Assembly (NCBI GenBank): GCA_022827945.1
Contig: JAJEIT010000026.1
Location: 1-64,000 of the forward strand
Length of the DNA stretch: 64,000 nucleotides
Reading direction: 5' to 3'
Source: Dehalococcoidia bacterium
GTDB lineage: Bacteria; Chloroflexota; Dehalococcoidia; Tepidiformales; Tepidiformaceae
Shown: positions 1-8,396 of the stretch, one piece after another
How positions within the stretch are numbered: the stretch's first letter is position 1
Layout: each line of letters opens with the position of its first letter
Position numbers and translations under genes: made by a program
Notes under the pieces: model-generated
Told to the model about the DNA's origin: nothing
What the model saw: only the letters and a program-made list of their open reading frames with translations
The model's database searches: none

Positions 1-577
1 CCACCGTCACCCCGCTCGCCGCCCCCAGCGCGACCAGCGTCCAGTAGCACTCCCCCGCCACCGTCCCCGCCGCCGCCGCCAGCAGTCGCACGTCCCGCGT
101 CGCCAGCATCCCCAGCCAACCGACCACCGGCCACCGACCACCACCCACCACCCCCCACACCCCCTCCGCCTCCGCCCGCGCCCGGCTGTAGCTCACCGTC
201 AGCGACCCCGCAAGCGCCAGCGCCCCCACCACCGCCGCGTTCGGCCAGTCCTCGAACCGCGCCGCGTACACCGTCATCCCCCCCAGGATGGCCGCGTCCG
301 CGTACCGGTCCGCGATCGCGTCCAGCGCCGCCCCCAGACGCGACGTCCGCCCCGTCAGCCGCGCCAGGTCCCCGTCCACCCCGTCCACGATGCTCGCCAG
401 CTGGATCCCGATGCCCCCCGCCACGTTCCACCCCAGCGCCACCACCGCCCCCACCCCCAGCGACAGCGCCAGCGTCCCCCACGTCGCCCCGTTCGGCGTC
501 AGCGGCGTATGCGAGAGCGCCGCCGCCAGCGGCCGGCTCACCCGCCGGTTCACGTGTCGCGAGACGATTCCGTCCAT
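1..577 (-). CDS. CDP-alcohol phosphatidyltransferase family protein (partial, runs off window start)
   Basis: Manual minus-strand translation from ATG at 577 gives MDGIVSRHVNRRVSRPL...IVDGVDGDLARLTGRTSRLGAALDAIADRYADAAIL, matching the DGxxAR(x8)GxxxDxxxD motif exactly. Not in the ORF track because it is open at the window edge. Confidence 0.9.
   Translation of the reverse strand, partial: MDGIVSRHVNRRVSRPLAAALSHTPLTPNGATWGTLALSLGVGAVVALGWNVAGGIGIQLASIVDGVDGDLARLTGRTSRLGAALDAIADRYADAAILGGMTVYAARFEDWPNAAVVGALALAGSLTVSYSRARAEAEGVWGVVGGGRWPVVGWLGMLATRDVRLLAAAAGTVAGECYWTLVALGAASGVTV
116..160. repeat. Heptamer-family (CCACCGGCCACCGACCACC) repeat segment inside a CDS
   Basis: Contains the 19-nt string ccaccggccaccgaccacc, also found at about 825-843; encodes WGVVGGGRWPVVG in the phosphatidyltransferase. 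Confidence 0.7.
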
Positions 578-656
578 GGTGAATGGTGACTGGTGGTTAG
601 TGAATGGTGGGGGGCCGGGGCGGACTATCCACTATCCACCATCCACTATTCACTAC
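578..656. repeat. Heptamer palindromic repeat element
   Basis: Left arm gtgaatg/gtgactg/gtggtta/gtgaatg; right arm ctatcca/ctatcca/ccatcca/ctattca; arms are complementary and 7-bp periodic. Confidence 0.85.
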
Positions 657-788
657 CCCGCCGCTTCGCGGCGCTACCCCATCCCCCCCAGGGACAGCCC
701 CACCAGCAGCCCGATGAACCCCAGGCACACGACGCTCAGCAACCCGATCGTTCTCCACATGCGCGCAAGTGTAACTGGTGCCCGGTTT

Positions 789-846
789 TCGGTGATCGGT
801 GGCCGGTGGGGCTGCGGGGACCGGCCACCGGCCACCGACCACCGGT
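789..846. repeat. Heptamer-family repeat, GC-rich variant
   Basis: ggtgatcggtggccggtgg...ccggccaccggccaccgaccacc inverted repeat. Confidence 0.7.
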
Positions 847-864
847 CCTACCCACTACGCTCCC

Positions 865-2061
865 CTACTGCTGCGGTAGCGTCGGGAGGATCACATAGCC
901 CTCGCACACGAGCCCGTCGTTGTCTTCGTCGACCTCCAGCGGTACGCGATAGTCGGGGAAGCCGCGACTGATGCCGACGGCTGCCGACTGCGGACTGAGG
1001 CTCAAGGTCGCCTCCCGGCACGACGAGAACGCCGTCGAGATGAGAATGATCCGCTGGTGGTCCGCCCACTCCTCGAAGTCGCTGTAGAAGTCCGGCAGGG
1101 TCGCGTTGAAGACGCTCTGGAAGGCCGTGTTCGCGTCCAGGCCCGCGAGGACGCTGCTGTAGAAGCGCAACCAGTCCGCGAACTCGCCGTAGTACTCGAG
1201 CGCGTACAGCATCGCCAGCGTCTTCATGTCGTCGCTCGCCTGGTCGCGCCGGATGTTCCGCGAACGCTCGTAGAAGATCACCCGCCGGAAGCGGTCCTCC
1301 GTGATCTCGGGAACGACCCCGGCCGCGTAGTGGTTCGCGAAATAATCGCTGGCGCCGTGCCCCAGCCAGCTCGGGGTCACCTCCCCCGTCCCCACGGCCC
1401 GCGAGAACCACTCCGAGGCGAGCGCCACCTTGTCGGAACGGCACGACGGGCTGAGGAACAGGTGCGCGCCCTCCTGGAACGAGCACTCGTCCGGGAGCTC
1501 CTCGAGCCGCCGCCCGAACACATCCTCGTACCGGCTGAGCAGGCCGTTGGCGGAGTGGGCGATGTTGAGCGTGATGCTCCCCGTGTGCGCGATCCCGTAC
1601 TCCTTCAGGGCGAAGTCGACCACCCCTTGCATCTCCCGCTCCACCTGGCGCTGCAGCGCTGGCCGGTCATCCATGCCCCGCACCTCGCAGCAGGGGCCGG
1701 CCTCGGGCGTGTCGCTGTCGATCGGCAGTGCCGCCGGCGGCGGCACCTTCGTCGGTTCCGCCTCCACCGCGTCCGGCACCTCCACCTCCACCGAGAGGGG
1801 TATGGCCACCGTGATCACGCTGCTCAGCTGGAAGCGCCCCGAGTTGCTGAGCGCGCTCATGTTGAGCGGGGCATCCACGGTGTTCCAGTCCTCGACCCCC
1901 TGCGGACGGGTGCTGATGAACAGCTCTCCGTCCGAGATGCGCTGCCAGACGCGCACCTCCACGTTCGCCGTCGTCTCCACCGTCCGCGTCGCCGCGAACG
2001 CCCCCAGCGCGCTCCCGATCGCGATGGCCGCGATGAGCGCCGCGATGATCGTGGTCTTCAC
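865..2061 (-). CDS. Exported protein with N-terminal VRVWQ..STRPQG domain; possible metallopeptidase-like C-terminal region
   Basis: ORF 865..2256; likely start GTG 2061 (VKTTIIAALIAAIAIGSALG signal anchor, GGAGGGG upstream). Domain VEVRVWQRISDGELFISTRPQG. Confidence 0.75.
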   Translation of the reverse strand: MKTTIIAALIAAIAIGSALGAFAATRTVETTANVEVRVWQRISDGELFISTRPQGVEDWNTVDAPLNMSALSNSGRFQLSSVITVAIPLSVEVEVPDAVEAEPTKVPPPAALPIDSDTPEAGPCCEVRGMDDRPALQRQVEREMQGVVDFALKEYGIAHTGSITLNIAHSANGLLSRYEDVFGRRLEELPDECSFQEGAHLFLSPSCRSDKVALASEWFSRAVGTGEVTPSWLGHGASDYFANHYAAGVVPEITEDRFRRVIFYERSRNIRRDQASDDMKTLAMLYALEYYGEFADWLRFYSSVLAGLDANTAFQSVFNATLPDFYSDFEEWADHQRIILISTAFSSCREATLSLSPQSAAVGISRGFPDYRVPLEVDEDNDGLVCEGYVILPTLPQQ

Positions 2062-2228
2062 GCTCGCCCCTCCAGTGGCCCGAGCAGGATAGCGGACGGG
2101 GGCAAGTGGTGGATGCTGACCGGTGACTGGTCCTCCGGTCCCCCGGCGAGTGCGGCGAGCCCGGAATTCACGAATTTCCGCCACTCCCCCCTTGCGCAAT
2201 AGATCATGCGTGCTAGCGTTTCTGCGAA

Positions 2229-2486
2229 ATGTTGCACGAAAGCACAGACAACCCAACTGATTCGTTCACGACCGACAACCTCGCCACCGTTTACGACGTA
2301 AACGTCATGGGCGAGGCCGTCATGGAAGACGTCATCGAGCGTTACGGGAAGCTCGCCGCCCGGGTCGACCGCCAGGCCGCGACGATCGCCGCCCAGGAAG
2401 CGGCGCTCGCCGGCCTGCGCGAGCTCGTCCGGCAGCTCCTGTCCCTCTTCGCCCCGCCGCCCTGTCCCCACGGGGGTAGTGAATAG
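2229..2486 (+). CDS. Small hypothetical, coiled-coil-like protein
   Basis: 85-aa ORF MLHESTDNPTDS...LARVDRQAATIAAQEAALAGLRELVRQLL; heptad-like C-terminal half. Confidence 0.5.
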   Translation: MLHESTDNPTDSFTTDNLATVYDVNVMGEAVMEDVIERYGKLAARVDRQAATIAAQEAALAGLRELVRQLLSLFAPPPCPHGGSE

Positions 2487-2608
2487 TGGATGGTGAATCG
2501 TGAATAGTGATTGGTCTCCACCCCTGTCCCCCGTCCCCGGCGAGCTCCGCTCGCCCGTCCTCACACAAGACCACTATCCACTAACCACCACCCACTATTC
2601 ACTACCCC
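2476..2608. repeat. Heptamer palindromic repeat element, copy A (left of four-helix-bundle gene)
   Basis: gtgaata gtggatg gtgaatc gtgaata gtgattgg ... ccccggcgagctccgctcgcccgtcctcacacaagaccactatccactaaccaccacccactattcactac. Confidence 0.9.
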
Positions 2609-2699
2609 CGGTGAATCGTGAATAGTGATCCGCCCCGTCCCCCGGCGAGCGCAGCTCGCACACCATCCACTACCCACTATTCACCATCCACTACCCCCA
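2609..2699. repeat. Heptamer palindromic repeat element, copy overlapping the four-helix-bundle ORF 5' end
   Basis: gtgaatcgtgaatagtgatcc ... cccccggcgagcgcagctcgc ... accatccactacccactattcaccatccactac. Confidence 0.85.
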
Positions 2700-3064
2700 T
2701 CCAGGGCTATCGCGACCTCGAGGTGTGGCGGCAGTCGATGGATCTCGCCGCGACGGTGTGGAAGCTATCCGCCGGGTTTCCCGCGGAGGAGCGCTTCGGC
2801 ATGACCAGCCAGCTGCGAAGGGCCGCCTCCTCCGTGCCGGCGAACATCGCCGAAGGCGCCGGGCGGAGCGGAACCGGAGAGTTCCTCCAGTTCCTCGGCA
2901 TCGCCAGCGGCTCCCTTGCCGAGACAGAGACCTTCCTGCTCCTCGCAGAGCGCCTTCAACTGCTCCCCCCCGAACGCTCGAAAGCCGCCCTCGACCAGGC
3001 CGAAGCCGTCGGCCGCATGCTGACTGCGCTCAAGCGCTCCCTCCGCAAGCGGAGGGGCGCTTAG
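2618..3064 (+). CDS. Four-helix-bundle protein (23S rRNA IVP / bAvd-like family)
   Basis: YRDLEVWRQSMDLAATVWKLSAGFPAEERFGMTSQLRRAASSVPANIAEGAGRSGTGEFLQFLGIASGSLAETETFLLLA is diagnostic of the family. First ~30 aa are repeat-encoded; true start uncertain. Confidence 0.92.
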   Translation: MNSDPPRPPASAARTPSTTHYSPSTTPIQGYRDLEVWRQSMDLAATVWKLSAGFPAEERFGMTSQLRRAASSVPANIAEGAGRSGTGEFLQFLGIASGSLAETETFLLLAERLQLLPPERSKAALDQAEAVGRMLTALKRSLRKRRGA

Positions 3065-3215
3065 TGATTAGTGGATGGTGAATAGTGGATAGTGATTAGC
3101 CGCCCCGGCCCCGCCCCGCGCCCCCGGCGAGCTCTGCTCGCCCGTCCTCACACAAAACCACTATTCACTAACCACCATCCACCATTCACTATCCACCATT
3201 CACTACTCACTTTGC
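3062..3215. repeat. Heptamer palindromic repeat element, copy B (right of four-helix-bundle gene)
   Basis: tagtgattagtggatggtgaatagtggatagtgatta ... ccccggcgagctctgctcgcccgtcctcacacaaaaccactattcactaaccaccatcc; nearly identical to copy A right half. Confidence 0.9.
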
Positions 3216-3672
3216 CCCCACTAGTTAACCTTTCGACGCCAATGGCGTTGTAGGCATCAAACCCGAACTGCGCTCAGGCCTCCGTGGGCCCTGCGCGTGG
3301 GCGGAACAGGTTGACCGTCGGGCATGCGAAACGTAGGCTCGCCTCCAACTCTGACCGCTTCTGTACCACGGAGAAAGGAGGCCGCTTTCCCCCGCTGAGC
3401 GAGGCGCGCGCGCCGGTCTAGAGGGCCCGCGCGAGAGACGTGAGACGCGAGGGTTTCACCCATAGACACCACGCACAGGGGAACGGCCCGGACCCGCCTG
3501 GAGGCCTAGCGCCAGGCACTGGCGGCAGAACGAGCGGGCGGCCCCACAGAGGAAGCGGAGCACCCTTCCGCTATCCGCCCGCACGATCCGGGCGAGTCCG
3601 GAACACGAACCAGGCCCACACGGGCCGCCAGAGACACCCAACTCAACACCCAACACAAAAGGGGTACTTGAT

Positions 3673-5565
3673 TTGAAGAAGAACCTCATTAGCGCCATCG
3701 CCGGCTGGAAGTCCGCCGCGCTCCTGGCGCTCATCGCAATGGTGGCGGCCGTCGCCTTCAGCGGCGTCCTCTCCACCACCCAGACCGCATCCGCCGTGCT
3801 CGGGCTGCAAGTGGGCGGGGCCGACAATACCGGTCCTTACTCTCCGGGCACTGTTGTGACGGTCTCGACCAGCACTACAGTTGGTCTTGATACCACCACC
3901 GGCGGCGACTACACGAACTGGACCATCCAGACGACGGGTGGAGCGGAAGCGACTTTCCTGGCCAGTGGCACTACCACGCTGACTTGCCAGGATGCCACTC
4001 CTGCTGCCAGCGCCTGTGACTCGAACACGGCTGCCGGCACGGTGACAGTTGCCGTGAAGATCGCCGACGACTCGGGTGCTGGCGCTATCCTGGTCAGGGC
4101 GACCAAGTTCGGTGGCGCCGCGACCGAGACGGACCTGGCGGTCCTGAGTGTCAACCCTGGCCTCACGCCAACGTCGATCACTCTCCGGGCGGCCTCCTCG
4201 GCCATTTCGGCGACTGATTCCAACAACAACACGACCGCTCTGACGGTAACCGTGAAGAACAGCCTGGGCAGGGGCGTGGTGGTTCCTGTTGATCTGGTTA
4301 CGACCTTCGGGCAGTTCTCCTCGTGCGAAGGCACTGCCGTGACTTCCCAGGCGTGCGCTGCCACGACGACCGCATCGGATACGAATCCGCCCGCTGCCAC
4401 CGATGGCCAGCCGACCTCGGCACCTGTGCTGCAGTCCCTCGGCTCGCCGGGTACGGCGACGGTGACGGCCACCATTCGGGGCACGTCAATGAGCGCCACG
4501 ACGGACGTCACCTTCTATGGCGCTGCCACGGGCATCGAGATCGCGTCCGACCAGGATGCGCTCCAGATCGGTGACAGCACCTTCATCGTGGTGACCATTA
4601 CGGACGCGGCCGGTTCCCCGGTTGCGCGCCACACGCTCCTTGACACGGCCGTGGCGGTCACGGGACCGGCTGTCCCGTCGGTGGCGCTGGCGAAGGCCAT
4701 TAACGTGCCGAAGGAAGTTGGCCCGGCTGACGGCGTCGTCAATGGCGCTATCGGCGAGCTACCGTTCTGCCAGACCGGCACAGCGGTGTACGACACCACG
4801 AACAACGTCAACTACCTGAACCCCACTCCTCCTGGAGGGGATCTCAATGGTGGCACGAACGCCCAGGGTAAGTGCGTTATCCAGGTAACCGCTTCGGGTC
4901 ATGCCACGCCGACTAACCCGGCTGACGACGCGACTCGTGGCGTTCACACCGTGAAGGTGACCCTGAGCGCGACGGCGTCGGCTTCGGTGGAGATCAGCGT
5001 TGGCGGAGCGCCAACCACCATCGAGAGCGACGCTCCCGCGAGGATCGACCCCTCGGCTGAGATTACGGTGAACGTCACCGTGCTCGACGACGAAGGCGAC
5101 CGCGTGGGCGAGGTGAGCATCGAGGTCGACCAGACCGCCGGCGACGGCAAGATCATCACCGATATTGCGGCGATGACCGCGAGTGGTCGCGCGAAGTTCA
5201 CCTACCTCGCGCCCTCCACGCCGGGCAAGGCCGAGTTCCTCGTCCGCACCCGGAACGCGCTCGGCGCTGTGACGGCGTCGCTGCCGATCATCGTCACCAT
5301 CGGCGATGCGCCGGAAGAGGCCCCTGAGGCCCCGCCGGCCACGTGGAACAACGACCTCGTCTCCGGCCAGAACCTCGTGGTCTGGAACGGCGCCGACGGC
5401 GCCGACCCGTCCGAGGGCGCTGCTGACGGCGTGTCGGCCATCTGGTCGTACAACACCGGCAGTGGTAGCTGGGACGGCTACTTCCCGGATGCTGCGGATG
5501 TCCCGGGTGGCAACACCCTGACGTCGCTCAGCAACGGCCAGGCCTACGTGGTCATCGTCGACTAA
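3673..5565 (+). CDS. Large exported surface/S-layer-like protein with Ig-like (invasin/Big-type) repeats
   Basis: TTG start, signal peptide KKNLISAIAGWKSAALLALIAMVAAVAFSG; Thr/Val/Ala-rich beta-domains; C-terminal GQNLVVWNG...SAIWSYNTGSGSWDGYFPDA. Confidence 0.75.
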   Translation: MKKNLISAIAGWKSAALLALIAMVAAVAFSGVLSTTQTASAVLGLQVGGADNTGPYSPGTVVTVSTSTTVGLDTTTGGDYTNWTIQTTGGAEATFLASGTTTLTCQDATPAASACDSNTAAGTVTVAVKIADDSGAGAILVRATKFGGAATETDLAVLSVNPGLTPTSITLRAASSAISATDSNNNTTALTVTVKNSLGRGVVVPVDLVTTFGQFSSCEGTAVTSQACAATTTASDTNPPAATDGQPTSAPVLQSLGSPGTATVTATIRGTSMSATTDVTFYGAATGIEIASDQDALQIGDSTFIVVTITDAAGSPVARHTLLDTAVAVTGPAVPSVALAKAINVPKEVGPADGVVNGAIGELPFCQTGTAVYDTTNNVNYLNPTPPGGDLNGGTNAQGKCVIQVTASGHATPTNPADDATRGVHTVKVTLSATASASVEISVGGAPTTIESDAPARIDPSAEITVNVTVLDDEGDRVGEVSIEVDQTAGDGKIITDIAAMTASGRAKFTYLAPSTPGKAEFLVRTRNALGAVTASLPIIVTIGDAPEEAPEAPPATWNNDLVSGQNLVVWNGADGADPSEGAADGVSAIWSYNTGSGSWDGYFPDAADVPGGNTLTSLSNGQAYVVIVD

Positions 5566-5585
5566 CCTGTCCGCAACCAACCCCA

Positions 5586-5616
5586 CCCCCGGCCCCGCCT
5601 CGCGCGGGGCCGGGGG
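5586..5616 (+). terminator. Strong GC-rich hairpin after the surface-protein gene
   Basis: cccccggccccgc-ctc-gcgcggggccggggg; no clear U-tract. Confidence 0.55.
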
Positions 5617-5669
5617 ACCGGGGAAGGTCCGGGCTTTAGCCATACGGACAGACAAAGGAGCAAAACGGA

Positions 5670-6434
5670 ATGACCAAGACTCTTAAGTGGCTCGGAGGGG
5701 GCGTTGCGGCGGTCATGCTGCTTGGCCTCGCCGGCCTCTTCAGTGGAGAGGTGGCCGAGGCCCAGCCGTCTGGCCCGCCTCACCGCTTCGCCGGCTCCGT
5801 GACCCTCGACGATGAACCCGCGGCCGCTGGCACGTCGGTCACCGCCGTCGTCAACGGCGCCGAGTGTGGCTCCGCCACCGTCATCGAGAGCGCTGCCGGT
5901 TCGACCTACGCGCTCGACGTGCCCGACAGCTGCGCCGATGCCGGCGACACCGTCTCCTTCCATGTCGGGGGCTACGCAGCCGCCGAATCTGGAACCTGGA
6001 GCGGTGGCGGCCGCACCGACCTCGACCTGACGGCCTCCTCGGCCATGGCCGAAGAGCCCATGGATGACATGGGCGACGAGTGCCCGGACGAGATGGCCGA
6101 CGACGGCATGGGTGAGGGCGACGAGCCCGCCGAGCCGTCCGAGCCTGAGGAGCCCGCCGAGCCGTCCGAGCCTGCGGAGCCCATGGATGTCATGGGTGAC
6201 GACATGGCCGACGACTGCCCGACGGACGACATGGACGACATGGATGACATGGATGACATGGATGACATGGACGACATGGACGACATGGACGACATGGACG
6301 ACATGGCTCCGGAAGCCGGCGACACCGGCACCGGCCTCGCGACCAGCACCAGCACCTCGCTGGCTGCCATCCTCGGTGTGACCGCCCTCGCAGTCCTGCT
6401 GGGCAGCTACACCTTCGCCCGCCGCCGCCGCTAG
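5670..6434 (+). CDS. Exported protein with (DDM)9 acidic tract and C-terminal TM plus RRRR sorting-like tail
   Basis: Signal peptide; beta-domain; DDM repeat; C-term [41 protein letters not shown]. Confidence 0.8.
   Translation: MTKTLKWLGGGVAAVMLLGLAGLFSGEVAEAQPSGPPHRFAGSVTLDDEPAAAGTSVTAVVNGAECGSATVIESAAGSTYALDVPDSCADAGDTVSFHVGGYAAAESGTWSGGGRTDLDLTASSAMAEEPMDDMGDECPDEMADDGMGEGDEPAEPSEPEEPAEPSEPAEPMDVMGDDMADDCPTDDMDDMDDMDDMDDMDDMDDMDDMDDMAPEAGDTGTGLATSTSTSLAAILGVTALAVLLGSYTFARRRR
6225..6305 (+). repeat. Nine tandem 9-bp units (GAYGACATG), encoding (Asp-Asp-Met)9
   Basis: Direct reading: gacgacatg/gatgacatg repeated with only C/T wobble changes. Confidence 0.95.
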
Positions 6435-6460
6435 ACCTCTAGCGCCGTAAGGCACAACCC

Positions 6461-6486
6461 GAAAGGGGCCCTCCGGGGCCCCTTTC
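6461..6486 (+). terminator. Rho-independent-like terminator
   Basis: gaaaggggccctccggggcccctttc perfect hairpin. Confidence 0.8.
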
Positions 6487-6496
6487 GTGATCCCGG

Positions 6497-6763
6497 GAGA
6501 GCGCCGCGCTCGCGCGGCTGAGTGGAGCGGCGGACTGCCGTCCGCCTGAGGAGAGCGCCCGGCGCTGCGCGCCATCGCTGAGAAGAGCGCACGGCTTCGC
6601 CGCGCTGAGTAGGGAGACACCCGCCGGCACGGACACACCGCAACGGCCCCACTCAGGCGCGCCCGGCGCGCCGCTCTCCTCAGCAAGCGGCGCAGCCGCG
6701 AGCGCTCTTCTCAGCCGCGCATCGCGCGGCGCTCCCCTCAGCGAGCATCGCGAGCGCTCTCCT
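6497..6763. repeat. Multi-hairpin repeat (CTCAG-[palindromic core]-CGCTC units), two opposed arrays
   Basis: Four units on the minus strand followed by four on the plus, with 2-nt junctions. Confidence 0.85.
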
Positions 6764-6776
6764 TTACACTGCCCCG

Positions 6777-7373
6777 GTGAAGAACTGGATCATCGCCGCG
6801 CTCGTCGCCGCGATTGCGCTCACGCTCGTCGCCGGCGCCGTCGCGCAGTCGCGCACGGCGCAGCCCACGGCGCGGGTCCAGCTGCGCATCTGGGAAGAGT
6901 ACGAGCAGCCCCGGAAGAACTGGGTCAGCATCCGCACCGACGGCGCCCCCTGGGGCGCCGACACCCCCCGCCTCCACTTCGACGACGGCGTCACCCCCGA
7001 CGGCCGCTACCGCTACGCCGAGCTCACCATCGACACCGCCGTCCCCGACCCCGTCCCCACCGGCCTGTACGTCACCGACACGTCCTGCTACCGGGCCCAG
7101 TTCAACGCCTTCCTCACCCTGAACGGCTTCATCCACAACGTCACCGGGGCCACCGTCCGCGACGTGACGGTCACGGCCGCCCTGCGCGAACGCACGGGCG
7201 AGGAGGTCGCGCAGGCGGCGGCCATCGCCCTGCACGGCATCTCGCCCTGGGGCAAGCGTGCGCTGGCCATCAACTTCTTCAGCGCCCTCGGCAGGCAGGG
7301 CACGTGCCACGTCGTCGCCATCGAGTACGACGCCACCATCCGCTACGACGAGCCCCAGGCGGCCCCGGAATGA
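6777..7373 (+). CDS. Exported protein with VRVWQ/SRPEGG-like domain
   Basis: GTG start; MKNWIIAALVAAIALTLVAG; VQLRIWEEYEQPRKNWVSIRTDGAPW. Confidence 0.75.
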   Translation: MKNWIIAALVAAIALTLVAGAVAQSRTAQPTARVQLRIWEEYEQPRKNWVSIRTDGAPWGADTPRLHFDDGVTPDGRYRYAELTIDTAVPDPVPTGLYVTDTSCYRAQFNAFLTLNGFIHNVTGATVRDVTVTAALRERTGEEVAQAAAIALHGISPWGKRALAINFFSALGRQGTCHVVAIEYDATIRYDEPQAAPE

Positions 7374-7954
7374 TCAAGAACGCCGTCATCGCCGCCCTCG
7401 CCGTGGTCCTGGCGCTCTCGATCGCCGGCGTCGTCGCCCAGACGCAGCGCACGGCCACGGTCCAGGTGCGCATCTACGAGGACATCGAGGATCCGGGGTC
7501 GCACTACATCTCCTCCCGCCCCCACGGCGGCGAGTGGACCGAGTCGCGCGAGGTCCCGCCCCTCAACGACGGCTTCGTCCAGGCCGGGAAGTACCGCTTC
7601 GTCAACGTGTGGGTCGGCGCCACCGTCCCCCAGCCCATCCCCCCCGCCGTCGAGCTGTTCGACCTCGAGTGCACCGACCACGTCCACCCGAACGGGTTCC
7701 ACCGCATCCTGCGCGGCTCCCTCCGCAACCTCGCGAACGCGACGCTGACGGACGTCACGATCACGGCCGCCCTCGTCAACGAGGACGGCGTCGAGATGCT
7801 GCAGGTCACGGACGAGATCGGGGGCGCCATCGCGCACGGCGGCGAGCGGCCGTTCCTGGTCAACTTCATCGGCGCCCCCAACGTGGCCGGAACCTGCCCC
7901 GTCGTCAGCATCGACTACACCGCCACCGTCCGCTACGAAGTGCCCATCCCGTAG
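7370..7954 (+). CDS. Exported paralogue of the preceding gene (overlapping ATGA)
   Basis: MIKNAVIAALAVVLALSIAG; VQVRIYEDIEDPGSHYISSRPHGGEW; C-terminal half similar to the 6777 product. Confidence 0.78.
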   Translation: MIKNAVIAALAVVLALSIAGVVAQTQRTATVQVRIYEDIEDPGSHYISSRPHGGEWTESREVPPLNDGFVQAGKYRFVNVWVGATVPQPIPPAVELFDLECTDHVHPNGFHRILRGSLRNLANATLTDVTITAALVNEDGVEMLQVTDEIGGAIAHGGERPFLVNFIGAPNVAGTCPVVSIDYTATVRYEVPIP

Positions 7955-7956
7955 GA

Positions 7957-7987
7957 GTGGATAGCGGGTAGTGAATAGTGAATGGTG
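7957..7987. repeat. Heptamer repeat, half element
   Basis: gtggatagcgggtagtgaatagtgaatggtgg. Confidence 0.7.
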
Positions 7988-8027
7988 GCCTTGCTATCCA
8001 CAACCATCTTGCTAGACTAACGTCGCG

Positions 8028-8318
8028 ATGGCGCTTTCGTTCGACACGCACGAGTCGATCCGCAGGCTCCGCGGCAAGGGGTTCGATGAACCCCAGGCCG
8101 AGGGCGTCGTCGAGTTCGTTCGCGATGCCACTGCGGAGCAAGTCACGCGCGAGCACTTCGACGGGCGCTTCGCCGTCCAAGACGCGTACATCGATGCCCG
8201 CTTCGCCGAGCAGCGCGCCGAGTTCTACCGCGCCCTCTGGGTCTTCGGCGGCGGCATCGTGGCGGCCAATGCCGCTATCGTCACCGCCGTCGTCACCATT
8301 ACCCAGGTGCTCGCCTAG
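8028..8318 (+). CDS. Small coiled-coil plus C-terminal TM protein (paralogous family in this window)
   Basis: FDTHESIRRLRGKGFDEPQAEGVVEFVRDATAEQVTREHFDGRFAVQDAYIDARFAEQRAEFYRALW + TM. Confidence 0.75.
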   Translation: MALSFDTHESIRRLRGKGFDEPQAEGVVEFVRDATAEQVTREHFDGRFAVQDAYIDARFAEQRAEFYRALWVFGGGIVAANAAIVTAVVTITQVLA

Positions 8319-8340
8319 CCGCCGGCCCCGCCAGCCCCGC

Positions 8341-8388
8341 GAGCCACTATTCACGATCCACTAGCCACTATTCCCTATCCACCAGACA
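8341..8388. repeat. Heptamer repeat, half element
   Basis: gccactattcacgatccactagccactattccctatccacc. Confidence 0.7.
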
Positions 8389-8396
8389 CTCTTTCC

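Noticed and set aside
3225-3672. RNase P RNA, tmRNA or SRP RNA in the leader region
   Set aside because: None of the diagnostic conserved blocks of these RNAs could be recognised.
6497-6763. CRISPR array
   Set aside because: Periodic units with invariant flanks superficially resemble repeat/spacer, but the variable parts are short palindromes and no cas genes are present; treated as a hairpin repeat family.
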